Assembly (NCBI GenBank): GCA_964528445.1
Contig: CAZGSL010000006.1
Coordinates: 1 to 64,000, forward strand
Reading direction: 5' to 3'
DNA from: JAXHMM01 sp964528445
GTDB taxonomy: Bacteria; Bacteroidota; Rhodothermia; Balneolales; Balneolaceae
DNA length: 64,000 bases
Part shown: positions 1 to 7,179 of the stretch, piece by piece
Layout of the letters: each line of letters begins with the position of its first letter
How positions within the stretch are numbered: the first letter of the stretch is position 1
The notes under the pieces: model-generated
What the model was told of the DNA's origin: nothing
Database searches by the model: none
Seen by the model: only the letters and a program-made list of their open reading frames with translations
Program-made: the position numbers and the translations under genes

Positions 1-1001
1 TCGAGCAGGGCGGCCGACACCATGTACTGCAGGCTGTGGTCGGCCTCCTCCTTGGTACGCACCACGGTCTTGTCGCCCTCTTCGCCGCCGCCGATGATGT
101 GGTAGGCCACGTCGAAGATGTCGATGTCGATCCCCTCCACATCCTCCGCCGCGATTCCGTGCTGCTCCCTGAGCTCGATTATTCCCTCAATGGACGACTG
201 CGAGTGGATTTCGGCGTTGTATTTCTTGATGATGGTATCGGTCACCCGCTCCAGGTTCTCCTCCGACCAGTCGAGGGAGAATTTCCCGGCGATGGAATCC
301 ATGAAACCCTTGTTGCCTTCGAACACGGCGGGCGGCCCCGTGATTCCGTAACGGGCGAGCAGCGCGGCGTGGGTCCCCCCGAACGCGGTATGGGGATAGG
401 CCAGCCCCTTCCAGTGGGAGAGGGCGCCGGTCCGGGTGACCCGCAGGGCGTTCAGCGCCGTCCCGGCGATAGCAATGGCGTGAGCTGTCTTATCCTTGTC
501 CATCTCCAGCGCTTTCGAGACGCCCGCGGCCACCGCGTAGGAGCCCTGGGTGGTGTGGTCGAATCCCTTGTCGCGCACCGGCGCCTCGTCGCTCAGCCGG
601 CACTGCACCTGGTAGGCCACCCCCAGCGCCGCCAGGAACTCCCTGCCGTCCAGGCCGGTGGTTTCGCCCGCCGCCAGGAGGGAGCCGATGTTGTCGCTCG
701 GGTGACACGTTTCCCCTTTGGCCAGGTAGCTGTCGTTGAAATCCAGGTAGCGAACCAGCGCGCTGTTGTAGAGCGCGGCCCGGTCGGGCGTGGTTTTCCC
801 GCCTCCGATGAGGGTGCTCATGCCGGTACCCCCGAAGTCCTGGAGCATGCTTCGTATCGCGCGGACGGGCGGGCCCTCCACCGCGCCGATCGCGGTCCCC
901 AGGGAGTCGAGAAGCCGTATTTTGAGTTGCTTGGCGGCTTCCTCCGAGAGATCCTCGAATTCGGCCCGTTCTACAAAAGATGCGAGTTCGTGTACAATCA
1001 T
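1..1001 (-). CDS. MmgE/PrpD family protein (2-methylcitrate dehydratase-like), C-terminus outside window
   Basis: The family contains 2-methylcitrate dehydratase (PrpD) and related hydro-lyases. I translated the minus strand from the ATG at 1001; it stays open to the left edge, giving about 333 residues, so the C-terminal domain is cut off. The N-terminus reads MIVHELASFVE and is followed by RLLDSLGTAIGA, DFNDSY, HPSDNIG and HWKGLAYPHTAFGG, which are in the right order for the alpha-helical N-terminal domain of this family. The start fits because family homology begins within a few residues of it. It lies 53 bp downstream of the regulator at 1055-1687 on the same strand, so the two may be co-transcribed. 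No methylcitrate synthase or lyase is seen nearby, so substrate is unknown; family assignment is secure, prpD function is not. Confidence 0.85.
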   Translation of the reverse strand, partial: MIVHELASFVERAEFEDLSEEAAKQLKIRLLDSLGTAIGAVEGPPVRAIRSMLQDFGGTGMSTLIGGGKTTPDRAALYNSALVRYLDFNDSYLAKGETCHPSDNIGSLLAAGETTGLDGREFLAALGVAYQVQCRLSDEAPVRDKGFDHTTQGSYAVAAGVSKALEMDKDKTAHAIAIAGTALNALRVTRTGALSHWKGLAYPHTAFGGTHAALLARYGITGPPAVFEGNKGFMDSIAGKFSLDWSEENLERVTDTIIKKYNAEIHSQSSIEGIIELREQHGIAAEDVEGIDIDIFDVAYHIIGGGEEGDKTVVRTKEEADHSLQYMVSAALL

Positions 1002-1054
1002 GATGGCCGTCTGGCTTGCGAGGTTATGGATAGCCCGCTCCGGGGCGGCGATCC

Positions 1055-1687
1055 TCAGCCGCTTGCGGGTATATCGTAGGTACAGCTGTGGTCCCCCTCG
1101 GCGATGTGGGTGATCCGCTCCGCTTTTTCGTTGAACAGTTTCTTGTAAAACATCTCCTCCAGTTTGCACGGGAGACGGGTCTCTTTGACCGCTTCGCTGA
1201 AGGGACAGTTGCACTCCTTTACCCTCATGGTTTCCTCCTCCTCGTTCGTTTCGAACTCCGGCATGAAACCCTCCTCCTCCAGCATCTCCATCAGAATGCG
1301 TATGCGTTCCTCCGGATCGTCCGCAGAGGCTTCGGCGAACCGCCTCTGCGCCGTCTCCAGCCGCTCCTCCCAGAATTCCTCAAAAAATTGCTCAACGGTC
1401 TCCTCCTCTCCCCGGTACTTCAGGTAGCTGATCATCTCGCGCAGCAGGGTGGGTTCGGAAGAGGGATAGAGGCTGTTGCCCTTCGGGGTGAGACAGTACC
1501 GCAGGCTGGGACGGCCGGGGCCGGACCGCACGTAGTCCCGTTCGAGGTAACCGTCCTTTTCGAGCTGCAGAAAGTGTTCGCGGAGCGTAGTTTTTGCCAG
1601 CTCCATTCGGTCGGCCACCTCGTTGACGGTGATGCGGCCGTTCCGCTTGACCAGGTCGAGCAGATCTTTTTTGGTTCCGCTGAACAT
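1055..1687 (-). CDS. HTH transcriptional regulator with C-terminal cysteine cluster (SufR/COG2345-like)
   Basis: A 210-residue regulator. Residues about 1-75 form a winged helix-turn-helix (KKDLLDLVKRNGRITVNEVA, then LREHFLQLEKDGYLERDYV, and a wing with GPGRPSLRYCLT). The middle is acidic and helical. The C-terminus carries C159, C161, C174 and C202 in the contexts ECNCPFSEA, LPCKLEE and HSCTYDI. In the SufR-type branch of this family such cysteines bind an Fe-S cluster that controls DNA binding; ligand binding here is inference from the pattern. The gene starts 30 bp after the RIC-like gene at 1718-2458 and precedes the PrpD-like gene, so a leftward three-gene unit is likely. Other possibilities are a redox- or metal-sensing ArsR-like factor. 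Confidence 0.75.
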   Translation of the reverse strand: MFSGTKKDLLDLVKRNGRITVNEVADRMELAKTTLREHFLQLEKDGYLERDYVRSGPGRPSLRYCLTPKGNSLYPSSEPTLLREMISYLKYRGEEETVEQFFEEFWEERLETAQRRFAEASADDPEERIRILMEMLEEEGFMPEFETNEEEETMRVKECNCPFSEAVKETRLPCKLEEMFYKKLFNEKAERITHIAEGDHSCTYDIPASG

Positions 1688-1717
1688 AGGTATCGGGGGT
1701 TGCTTGGAATGGAAGAT

Positions 1718-2458
1718 TCAGGCGGCTGCGTCCGACTCCTGTTTCAGGAGGGGAAGGTACCGTTTACGCTCGGTCTCAAATTCCTTCTCCAGGTTCTCGA
1801 AAAGTTCCAGAATGTTTTGGTTGAGGATACGGAACGTGGAGCAGGCCAGGGCGGGATGTTCAAAGTTGCCGCTTCTCTCGCGCAGCGTCTCCATAAGATC
1901 GCCCAGCTTTCGGCGGTCCTCTTCCAGGATATCAAATCCACGCCGCAGCTTCTGCAGCGTACCGTAGAGCAGGCTGTCCTTGCTCTGCCGCGCACAGCGT
2001 TCGGCGACCGGCTGGAATTTCTCCGTCTTGAACAGGTAGTGCATACTGAGGGTCTCGGCAAAGGTATTGAAGTGCCACCGTACCTCCTTGAGCCAGGGGT
2101 ACTGTTTTCCGTGTATCTTGAGCACCCGGGGAAAATCGTTCTCGATTTCCCTGAGCAGGGCCAGGTTGGGGTCGAAATATTCCGCCTTCATGTATTCGTG
2201 CCACCGCTCGAGGGACCAGTCCGACGGATCCGTTTCCGCGTTTTCAGATTCCTCCGCCCCGTGCCTTTTCAGCCAGGAGAGCACCTCTTCCTCGTCCCAT
2301 TTCAGTTGCTGGCAGACCGAGCGGAGGGTTTTCTCCAAGTGATCGTCCGGGTTCAGTCCGATCGACCCCAGCAGCTCCCCCGCCTGAGGTTCGGCGGAGA
2401 CGATCTGCGAGAGGGTAGATTCGGGCGTCAGGTTTTCAAGAGAGGAGTTTGATTTCAT
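1718..2458 (-). CDS. Degenerate RIC/ScdA-type (hemerythrin-like) protein
   Basis: 246 residues. The overall plan follows di-iron RIC proteins (YtfE/ScdA), which repair Fe-S clusters after nitrosative or oxidative damage: an N-terminal ScdA-like helical domain (about 14-65), then a hemerythrin-like four-helix region (about 82-240) with WHEYMKAEYF, KIHGKQYPWL, LSMHYLFKTEKFQP and ACSTFRILNQNILELFE in the right order. Several hallmark residues are missing: the Cys-Cys motif of the N-domain is replaced by GLNPDD, and the last helix reads KEFETERKRYLP where RIC proteins have HxHxENNxLFP. H87, H116 and H140 remain. It is therefore doubtful that it binds two irons. It heads a leftward set with a cysteine-rich regulator, and an upstream palindrome at 2534-2552 may be its operator. 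An unrelated helical bundle is the alternative. Confidence 0.6.
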   Translation of the reverse strand: MKSNSSLENLTPESTLSQIVSAEPQAGELLGSIGLNPDDHLEKTLRSVCQQLKWDEEEVLSWLKRHGAEESENAETDPSDWSLERWHEYMKAEYFDPNLALLREIENDFPRVLKIHGKQYPWLKEVRWHFNTFAETLSMHYLFKTEKFQPVAERCARQSKDSLLYGTLQKLRRGFDILEEDRRKLGDLMETLRERSGNFEHPALACSTFRILNQNILELFENLEKEFETERKRYLPLLKQESDAAA

Positions 2459-2533
2459 GGTTGCTTGGTTTGGGATTCGTCGCCGCGTTGAACTCCAAGG
2501 TAGGGGATTTACGATAATAAATCAATTAAATAG

Positions 2534-2552
2534 GTATTAACCGTTTTAATAC
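2534..2552 (-). promoter_or_regulatory. Palindromic candidate operator upstream of the RIC-like gene
   Basis: A perfect inverted repeat GTATTAA-5 nt-TTAATAC lies 76 bp upstream of the ATG at 2458, in an AT-rich stretch of the otherwise plain 215-bp gap 2459-2673. A 7+7 symmetrical site fits a dimeric regulator; the neighbour at 1055-1687 is the obvious candidate, but this is inference. The rest of the gap holds no gene that I can see. Confidence 0.4.
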
Positions 2553-2673
2553 AGGTCAGAAAATTCCGCCGGATTGACTGAAGGCCGCCCTGATGAAGGT
2601 GTTAGGAAAAAAAGAAGGGGCGTGCGTAAATATAAGCGGGAAAAACGAAGAAAGGCGGAAATACGGCCGGAGG

Positions 2674-3753
2674 CTAATCCACCCTGTAAACCACCGAGTT
2701 GATGTTCATGCCCGCCCCGACCGACGCCAGCACGATATTCTCTCCCCCGGTGATCCGGTGCCCGTCGATCTTCTCCCGCAGGATCAGGTCCAGCAGCGTG
2801 GGCACGGTCGCCACCGAGGAATTACCCAGCCAGGAGATGGTCATCGGCATGAGTTCTTCTGCTTCTACCTCACAATCATACAGCTTCGCCAGCCGCTGCA
2901 GGATGGCGGCGTCCATTTTGGCGTTGGCCTGGTGGATGAGCACTTTGCTTACCTCCTCCAGATCGATTCCCGCCTTGTCGAGGCTGGATTTTACCAGTCC
3001 GGGTACGTTTGTCAGGGCATACTGGTAGAGCTTACGCCCGTCCATTTTCATGTAGAGGGCATTGTCGCTCTCCTTTTTGTAGGAGGCGTCCATTTTCAGG
3101 AAGTACGCCTGCTCGTCGGTATCGGTGCGTGCGGCATGACTGAGGATGCCGACGGGCGTATCGCTTTTGTGTGCCTGAAGGACTGTGGCTCCGGCGCCGT
3201 CGGCATAGATCATGCTGTCGCGGTCATGTGGGTCGCACACCCGCGAGAGGGTCTCCGTGCCGATGACCAGGCAGGCCGAAGCGTCCCCGCTGCGCAGGTA
3301 GTAGTTGCACTGAATAATCCCCTGCAGCCAGCCCGGACACCCAAAGGGCAGGTCGTAGGCCACGCAGCCAGGATTGGAGATGTTGAGTTTGTGCTTTACC
3401 CTCGAAGCCAGGCTCGGTACCATGTCCACCCGGTGATTGTCCGCGCGAATATCACCGAAGTTGTGGGCCACCACGATGTAGTCCAGATCCTCGCGGTCCA
3501 GTCCTGCCGCCTCCAGGGCATTTTCGCCTGCCTCCGCTCCCATATCGGATGAGAGCACGTCGTCTTCGGCATACCGGCGCTCCTTGATGCCGGTGATCTC
3601 GGAAAATTTTTGAATGGTCTCCCTGTTGTCCTTCTCCAGGGACGTGCCGTCCCGGTTCAGGAAGGTGTTCTCCAGAAAATCGGCGTTGGTAACTTTCCGG
3701 GAGGGGATGTAAGAACCCGTCCCGGTAATGACGGTGCGAATAGGATTTGGCAT
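2674..3753 (-). CDS. 3-oxoacyl-ACP synthase III family protein (KAS III/FabH-like)
   Basis: 359 residues of a thiolase-fold condensing enzyme that joins an acyl-CoA starter with malonyl-ACP. The catalytic triad is visible: C139 in LPFGCPGWLQG, H274 in LIHQANAKMD, N311 in LGNSSVATVP; the GxGAG type C-terminus (ASVGAGMNINSVVYR) is also present. It is about 35-40 residues longer than E. coli FabH, with an insertion near residues 27-48 (FLNRDGTSLEKDNRETIQKF). No other fatty acid gene (fabD, fabG, acpP) is adjacent, so this is probably an accessory KAS III rather than the housekeeping fabH; starter-unit choice cannot be read from the sequence. It is divergent from the lipoprotein at 3943 with a candidate operator at 3797-3828. 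Confidence 0.9.
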   Translation of the reverse strand: MPNPIRTVITGTGSYIPSRKVTNADFLENTFLNRDGTSLEKDNRETIQKFSEITGIKERRYAEDDVLSSDMGAEAGENALEAAGLDREDLDYIVVAHNFGDIRADNHRVDMVPSLASRVKHKLNISNPGCVAYDLPFGCPGWLQGIIQCNYYLRSGDASACLVIGTETLSRVCDPHDRDSMIYADGAGATVLQAHKSDTPVGILSHAARTDTDEQAYFLKMDASYKKESDNALYMKMDGRKLYQYALTNVPGLVKSSLDKAGIDLEEVSKVLIHQANAKMDAAILQRLAKLYDCEVEAEELMPMTISWLGNSSVATVPTLLDLILREKIDGHRITGGENIVLASVGAGMNINSVVYRVD

Positions 3754-3796
3754 ACGCAGGATGCTTCCTCCCCCGGTTGCAGCGGGAGAATTTTTG

Positions 3797-3828
3797 TTAT
3801 GCCGTAATATAATGCACTTCCGGCATAA
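3797..3828 (-). promoter_or_regulatory. Inverted repeat around a -10-like element upstream of the KAS III gene
   Basis: TTATGCCG (3797-3804) and CGGCATAA (3821-3828) form a perfect 8-bp inverted repeat with a 16-bp spacer. Read on the minus strand the spacer contains TTATATTA, which resembles a -10 box, and the site is 44-75 bp upstream of the ATG at 3753. The arrangement fits a repressor site. The remaining part of the 189-bp divergent gap is AT-rich towards 3943 and presumably holds the lipoprotein promoter. Confidence 0.4.
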
Positions 3829-3942
3829 TAAAACAGGGGATCGGAAGGGCCATTGAATCCCTCCTTGCTATTCCGCCCTATAATTGATTTAAATTAGATA
3901 ATTATTTCAAAGATTAACGAATCCCGCGAGGGGGGAAGTTTT

Positions 3943-4632
3943 ATGAAAAACCACGATTCCCTACGGTACACTCTGCATCATCTAACCTTTCTTTTGTCCG
4001 CCGTCCTGCTCCTGGGCGCGTGCGGCTTCAATTTCTCTGAGATCGGGGATTCCTCCAACGGCGGTTCCCTGCAGGTGGAGGGTTCCATTGACGGTTACAC
4101 TCACGGACAGCAGGAGCTGTACAAGCAGGAAGATTTTGTGGACCTGATCGAGGGAACCATTGAAAGCGACGGGAGCTTTTCGGTGACGTTATTGGGACGG
4201 GAGGAGATTGAGGAGACTCTCAGGCCGCTGGGTAACAGTGCTTCCGACAATTTTGTCGGGATCTACTGCAGGGATGAGGTGGGGGAGGTGCTGGATTCCT
4301 CCCACCGGTTTGTCGGCGTACAGATATTCAATTTTACCTACGGAAGCAGCAACTCATTGGGCAGAATCGGCTTAACCTCTGATGAACTGAACCTCAACAT
4401 ATTTCCACCTCAATCCGATACCAGGGCTGACCTTGTAAGCCGCTGGATCTACTCCAGCGCGGACGCCGACGTCGACCTGACCTGCAATCCTTCCTCGGGC
4501 GGGACTGCTACGGTGGACCTGGAGCTTGGCGAGGGATGGAACGAGATTCACTTTGACGTAAGCGACCGGGAGGACAAGGTGGTCTACACCGGAGAGCGCC
4601 CTTCGCAGGTGGACTGGACGATGGAGGAGTAA
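3943..4632 (+). CDS. Predicted lipoprotein of unknown function
   Basis: 229 residues. The N-terminus is a long signal peptide with a hydrophobic stretch (LTFLLSAVLLLGACG) ending in the lipobox LGAC, so the mature protein should start at a lipid-modified cysteine near residue 28. The mature part is acidic, low in lysine and looks beta-rich (alternating hydrophobic residues; repeated SDGS/EGSIDG-type turns), as in surface lipoproteins. I do not recognise a domain. It stands alone, divergent from the KAS III gene and convergent with the CsaA-like gene (37-bp gap). It could be a species-level orphan. Confidence 0.75.
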   Translation: MKNHDSLRYTLHHLTFLLSAVLLLGACGFNFSEIGDSSNGGSLQVEGSIDGYTHGQQELYKQEDFVDLIEGTIESDGSFSVTLLGREEIEETLRPLGNSASDNFVGIYCRDEVGEVLDSSHRFVGVQIFNFTYGSSNSLGRIGLTSDELNLNIFPPQSDTRADLVSRWIYSSADADVDLTCNPSSGGTATVDLELGEGWNEIHFDVSDREDKVVYTGERPSQVDWTMEE

Positions 4633-4669
4633 GGAATACCTCCGACAGCGTATCCCGTCCGAACGTATT

Positions 4670-5008
4670 TCACGCCAGGCGGGCGCCGTCGGGCACCTTC
4701 GTCTCCGGAACGGCCAGCACTACGGCTCCGTCGTCCCGATAGAAACCGGTCACCAGGCATTCGGAGATAAAGGGGCCGATCTGTTTGGGCGGGAAGTTGA
4801 CCACCCCGAGCACCTGCCTGCCGATCAGCTCATCCTTTTCGTAGAGGTCCGTGATTCGGGCGCTGGACTGCTTTATGCCGATCTCTCCCCCGAAATCCAC
4901 TTTAAGCTTGTATGCCGGCTTGCGGGCTTCGGGGAAATCTACCGCTTCAATAACCGTTCCGGCCCGCAATTCCACTTTTTCGAACTCTTCCCAGGTTATT
5001 TCTTCCAT
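4670..5008 (-). CDS. CsaA-like tRNA-binding domain protein
   Basis: 112 residues, the full length of stand-alone tRNA-binding OB-fold proteins (CsaA/YgjH). The whole protein is one domain: VELRAGTVIEAVDFPEARKP, KLKVDFG, IGIKQSSARIT, then GRQVLGVVNFPPKQIGP and the end ECLVTGFYRDDGAVVLAVPE. Known relatives are homodimers that bind tRNA; CsaA of Bacillus was described as a secretion-linked chaperone. The start is the only sensible ATG, 12 residues before the domain. Monocistronic; its promoter must lie in 5009-5113, shared divergently with the gene at 5185. Confidence 0.9.
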   Translation of the reverse strand: MEEITWEEFEKVELRAGTVIEAVDFPEARKPAYKLKVDFGGEIGIKQSSARITDLYEKDELIGRQVLGVVNFPPKQIGPFISECLVTGFYRDDGAVVLAVPETKVPDGARLA

Positions 5009-5113
5009 TTTATTCCCTCAAATGATCTGTTTTTTTAAGCGTTCCCATTATGTAAGACTGTAAAACAAGGTATCAGCTCTCTCCAAACGGACAAAACTAA
5101 ACTTTCCTAAAGT

Positions 5114-5137
5114 GGGGTGACATTCAGGTGTCACCCC
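5114..5137. repeat. Perfect 9-bp inverted repeat (hairpin or operator)
   Basis: GGGGTGACA (5114-5122) and TGTCACCCC (5129-5137) are exact reverse complements with a 6-nt spacer. It lies in the divergent gap, 48 bp ahead of the ATG at 5185. There is no strong T-run after it and no gene ends here, so an operator or a leader hairpin is more likely than a terminator. Confidence 0.5.
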
Positions 5138-5184
5138 CTTCGTTTATCATAGAGGCGAACATCAATCAAAAAACATCGTTCGCC

Positions 5185-5514
5185 ATGAAAACTGCCATTA
5201 CAAAACGGATTAGAAACAAAACCTTCGGAGTCGAGCCCGTTCTCCGGAAAGTCCTCATCGAGGCTGCGGAGGAGCATCGCCGGCTGCAGGAGATGTTCGA
5301 GCTGATGGGATGGGGAGATCTTCCCGACGCCCTGAAAATTGAGATCAGGAACGACGTTGCCGCGATGGTCGACGAACTGCGGGGATGCTACTCCACCTGC
5401 GATCCCCACGTTCTGCGCCGTCGCCGGTCGGTGGTTCACTGGGTCAGCTGCTACCGGGACGGCATCTGCTCGCTGGAGACGGCCGTCGCCGCCCTGAAGG
5501 TGCGGAAACTATAG
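5185..5514 (+). CDS. Small helical protein of unknown function
   Basis: 109 residues from the ATG at 5185 (MKTAITKRIRNKTFG). A GTG at 5128 would add 19 residues but sits inside the inverted repeat 5114-5137, so I prefer the ATG. The protein looks all-helical and charged: a stretch FGVEPVLRKVLIEAAEEHRR, a middle helix KIEIRNDVAAMVDELRG, and a C-terminus with C86-S-T-C89-like spacing (YSTCDPHVL) plus a second cysteine-containing helix (WVSCYRDGICSLETAVAALK). I recognise no family. It stands alone; 165 bp separate it from guaB. Codon use looks like that of the neighbours, so it is probably a real gene. Confidence 0.6.
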   Translation: MKTAITKRIRNKTFGVEPVLRKVLIEAAEEHRRLQEMFELMGWGDLPDALKIEIRNDVAAMVDELRGCYSTCDPHVLRRRRSVVHWVSCYRDGICSLETAVAALKVRKL

Positions 5515-5679
5515 GGGACGAGGCAGGTACGCCTGAGGTTCGGCCGGGGACCCGCGCAGGCTTTTCAGGAGGGCATGGGACGCGCTTTCGGTTGCCACGA
5601 TACATCAAATTCCGTTAAGCACTTCGGCCGAAGATTTTTTATCTTTTCCCAAATGAGAACCTGATCCTCCAGCGGCCCC

Positions 5680-7158
5680 ATGAACAACTCCTCTCCTTTC
5701 GACCGAATCACCCGCCAGGGACTTACCTACGACGACGTTCTGCTCGTTCCGGACTATTCGGACACCCTTCCGAGGAATGTGGACACCAGTGTGAACCTGA
5801 CTCCCGAGCTCCGGCTCAACATTCCTTTTATGAGCGCGGCGATGGACACCGTTTCGGAGTACCGCCTGGCAATCGCGCTTGCGCGGGAGGGCGGCATCGC
5901 CATGCTCCATAAGAACATGAGCATCGAGAGCCAGGCCGAGCAGGTGCGCCTGGTCAAGCGCAGCGAGAGCGGCATGATCGTGGATCCGATCACCCTGCCG
6001 GAGGACGCCACCGTAAAGGAGGCGCGAAGGCTCATGAAGAAGCATAAGATCGGGGGTATTCCGATTGTGGAGGGTGACAACATCCTTATCGGGATCGTCA
6101 CCAACCGGGACCTGCGCTTCGAGCGGTATGTAGACAAGGAGCTAAGCTCCATCATGACCCACGAGAACCTGATCACAGCGCGGGAGGGAACCACCCTCGA
6201 GGAGGCCGAAAGAGTGCTGCAGAAGCACAAGGTGGAGAAGCTTCCGATCGTGGACGACGACCGCAGGCTGGTGGGGCTGATCACGTTCAAGGATATTGAG
6301 AAGAAGATGAACTTTCCCAACGCCTGCAAGGACGACATGGGGCGCCTTCGGGTGGGGGCCGCGGTAGGGGTTACGGCCGATACGATGGAGCGGGTGGAAG
6401 CCCTGGTGGATACCGGGGTGGACCTGGTCACCATCGACACCGCACACGGGCACTCCCAGGGAGTGCTTGATATGGTCGGCACCGTCAAGGAAGCCTTTCC
6501 CGAACTGCCCCTGGTCGCCGGCAACGTGGCTACGCGCGGAGGGGCGGAAGCCCTGCATCAGGCAGGGGCGGATGTGATAAAAGTGGGGGTGGGACCCGGT
6601 TCCATATGCACTACGCGCGTGGTGACGGGTGTGGGCGTGCCACAGCTCAGCGCCGTGATGGAGGTGGCCGGGTACTGCAGTGAGCACGGCGTGGGTATGA
6701 TCGCCGACGGGGGCATCAAGCAGACGGGAGACATTCCCAAGGCGATCGCCGGCGGGGCCCACGCGGCGATGATGGGATCCATGTTCGCCGGGGTGGACGA
6801 GGCGCCCGGGGAGACGGTCATCTACGAGTCCCGCAAGTACAAGTCTTACCGCGGCATGGGCAGCCTGGGCGCCATGGAGGACGGTTCGAAGGATCGCTAC
6901 TTTCAGGACGTGGAGGAGGAGATCAATAAGCTGGTCCCCGAGGGCATCGAGGGGCGCGTCCCCTACAAGGGCCATCTCAGCGAGGTGGTCTACCAGATGA
7001 CGGGAGGCCTGCGGGCCGCCATGGGGTACTGCGGGGCCGCTGATATCGGGGAGCTGCAGAAGGCGGAATTCGTGCAGATCTCCTCTGCCGCCTATCGGGA
7101 GAGCCACCCGCACTCGGTGCAGATTACCAAGGAGAGCCCGAATTATTCGGTGAGCTGA
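5680..7158 (+). CDS. guaB: IMP dehydrogenase
   Basis: 492 residues, the usual length. It oxidises IMP to XMP with NAD+, the committed step to GMP. The TIM barrel starts with GLTYDDVLLVPDYSD and PFMSAAMDTVSE; two CBS domains are inserted at about 100-220 (MKKHKIGGIPIVEG and LQKHKVEKLPIVDDD); the catalytic loop is GVGPGSICTTRVVTGVG with the active-site cysteine, followed by ADGGIKQTGD, GSMFAGVDEAPG and the flap YRGMGSLGAM. The start fits the family N-terminus. Single-gene unit as far as can be seen; the 165-bp gap upstream must hold the promoter. It ends 21 bp from the converging permease gene. Confidence 0.98.
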   Translation: MNNSSPFDRITRQGLTYDDVLLVPDYSDTLPRNVDTSVNLTPELRLNIPFMSAAMDTVSEYRLAIALAREGGIAMLHKNMSIESQAEQVRLVKRSESGMIVDPITLPEDATVKEARRLMKKHKIGGIPIVEGDNILIGIVTNRDLRFERYVDKELSSIMTHENLITAREGTTLEEAERVLQKHKVEKLPIVDDDRRLVGLITFKDIEKKMNFPNACKDDMGRLRVGAAVGVTADTMERVEALVDTGVDLVTIDTAHGHSQGVLDMVGTVKEAFPELPLVAGNVATRGGAEALHQAGADVIKVGVGPGSICTTRVVTGVGVPQLSAVMEVAGYCSEHGVGMIADGGIKQTGDIPKAIAGGAHAAMMGSMFAGVDEAPGETVIYESRKYKSYRGMGSLGAMEDGSKDRYFQDVEEEINKLVPEGIEGRVPYKGHLSEVVYQMTGGLRAAMGYCGAADIGELQKAEFVQISSAAYRESHPHSVQITKESPNYSVS

Positions 7159-7179
7159 TCCCTCCAGGAGGGAACGGAG

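Noticed and set aside
36..1079. Long plus-strand open frame of 347 codons
   Set aside because: It is the mirror of the MmgE/PrpD gene on the minus strand, whose translation has clear family motifs.
5622..5640. CTTCGGCCGAAG followed by ATTTTTT between the unknown gene and guaB
   Set aside because: Only a 4-bp stem around a GGCC loop; too weak to call a terminator.
7159..7172. CCCTCC-A-GGAGGG between guaB and lptG
   Set aside because: A one-base loop cannot form a stable hairpin and no T-run follows.
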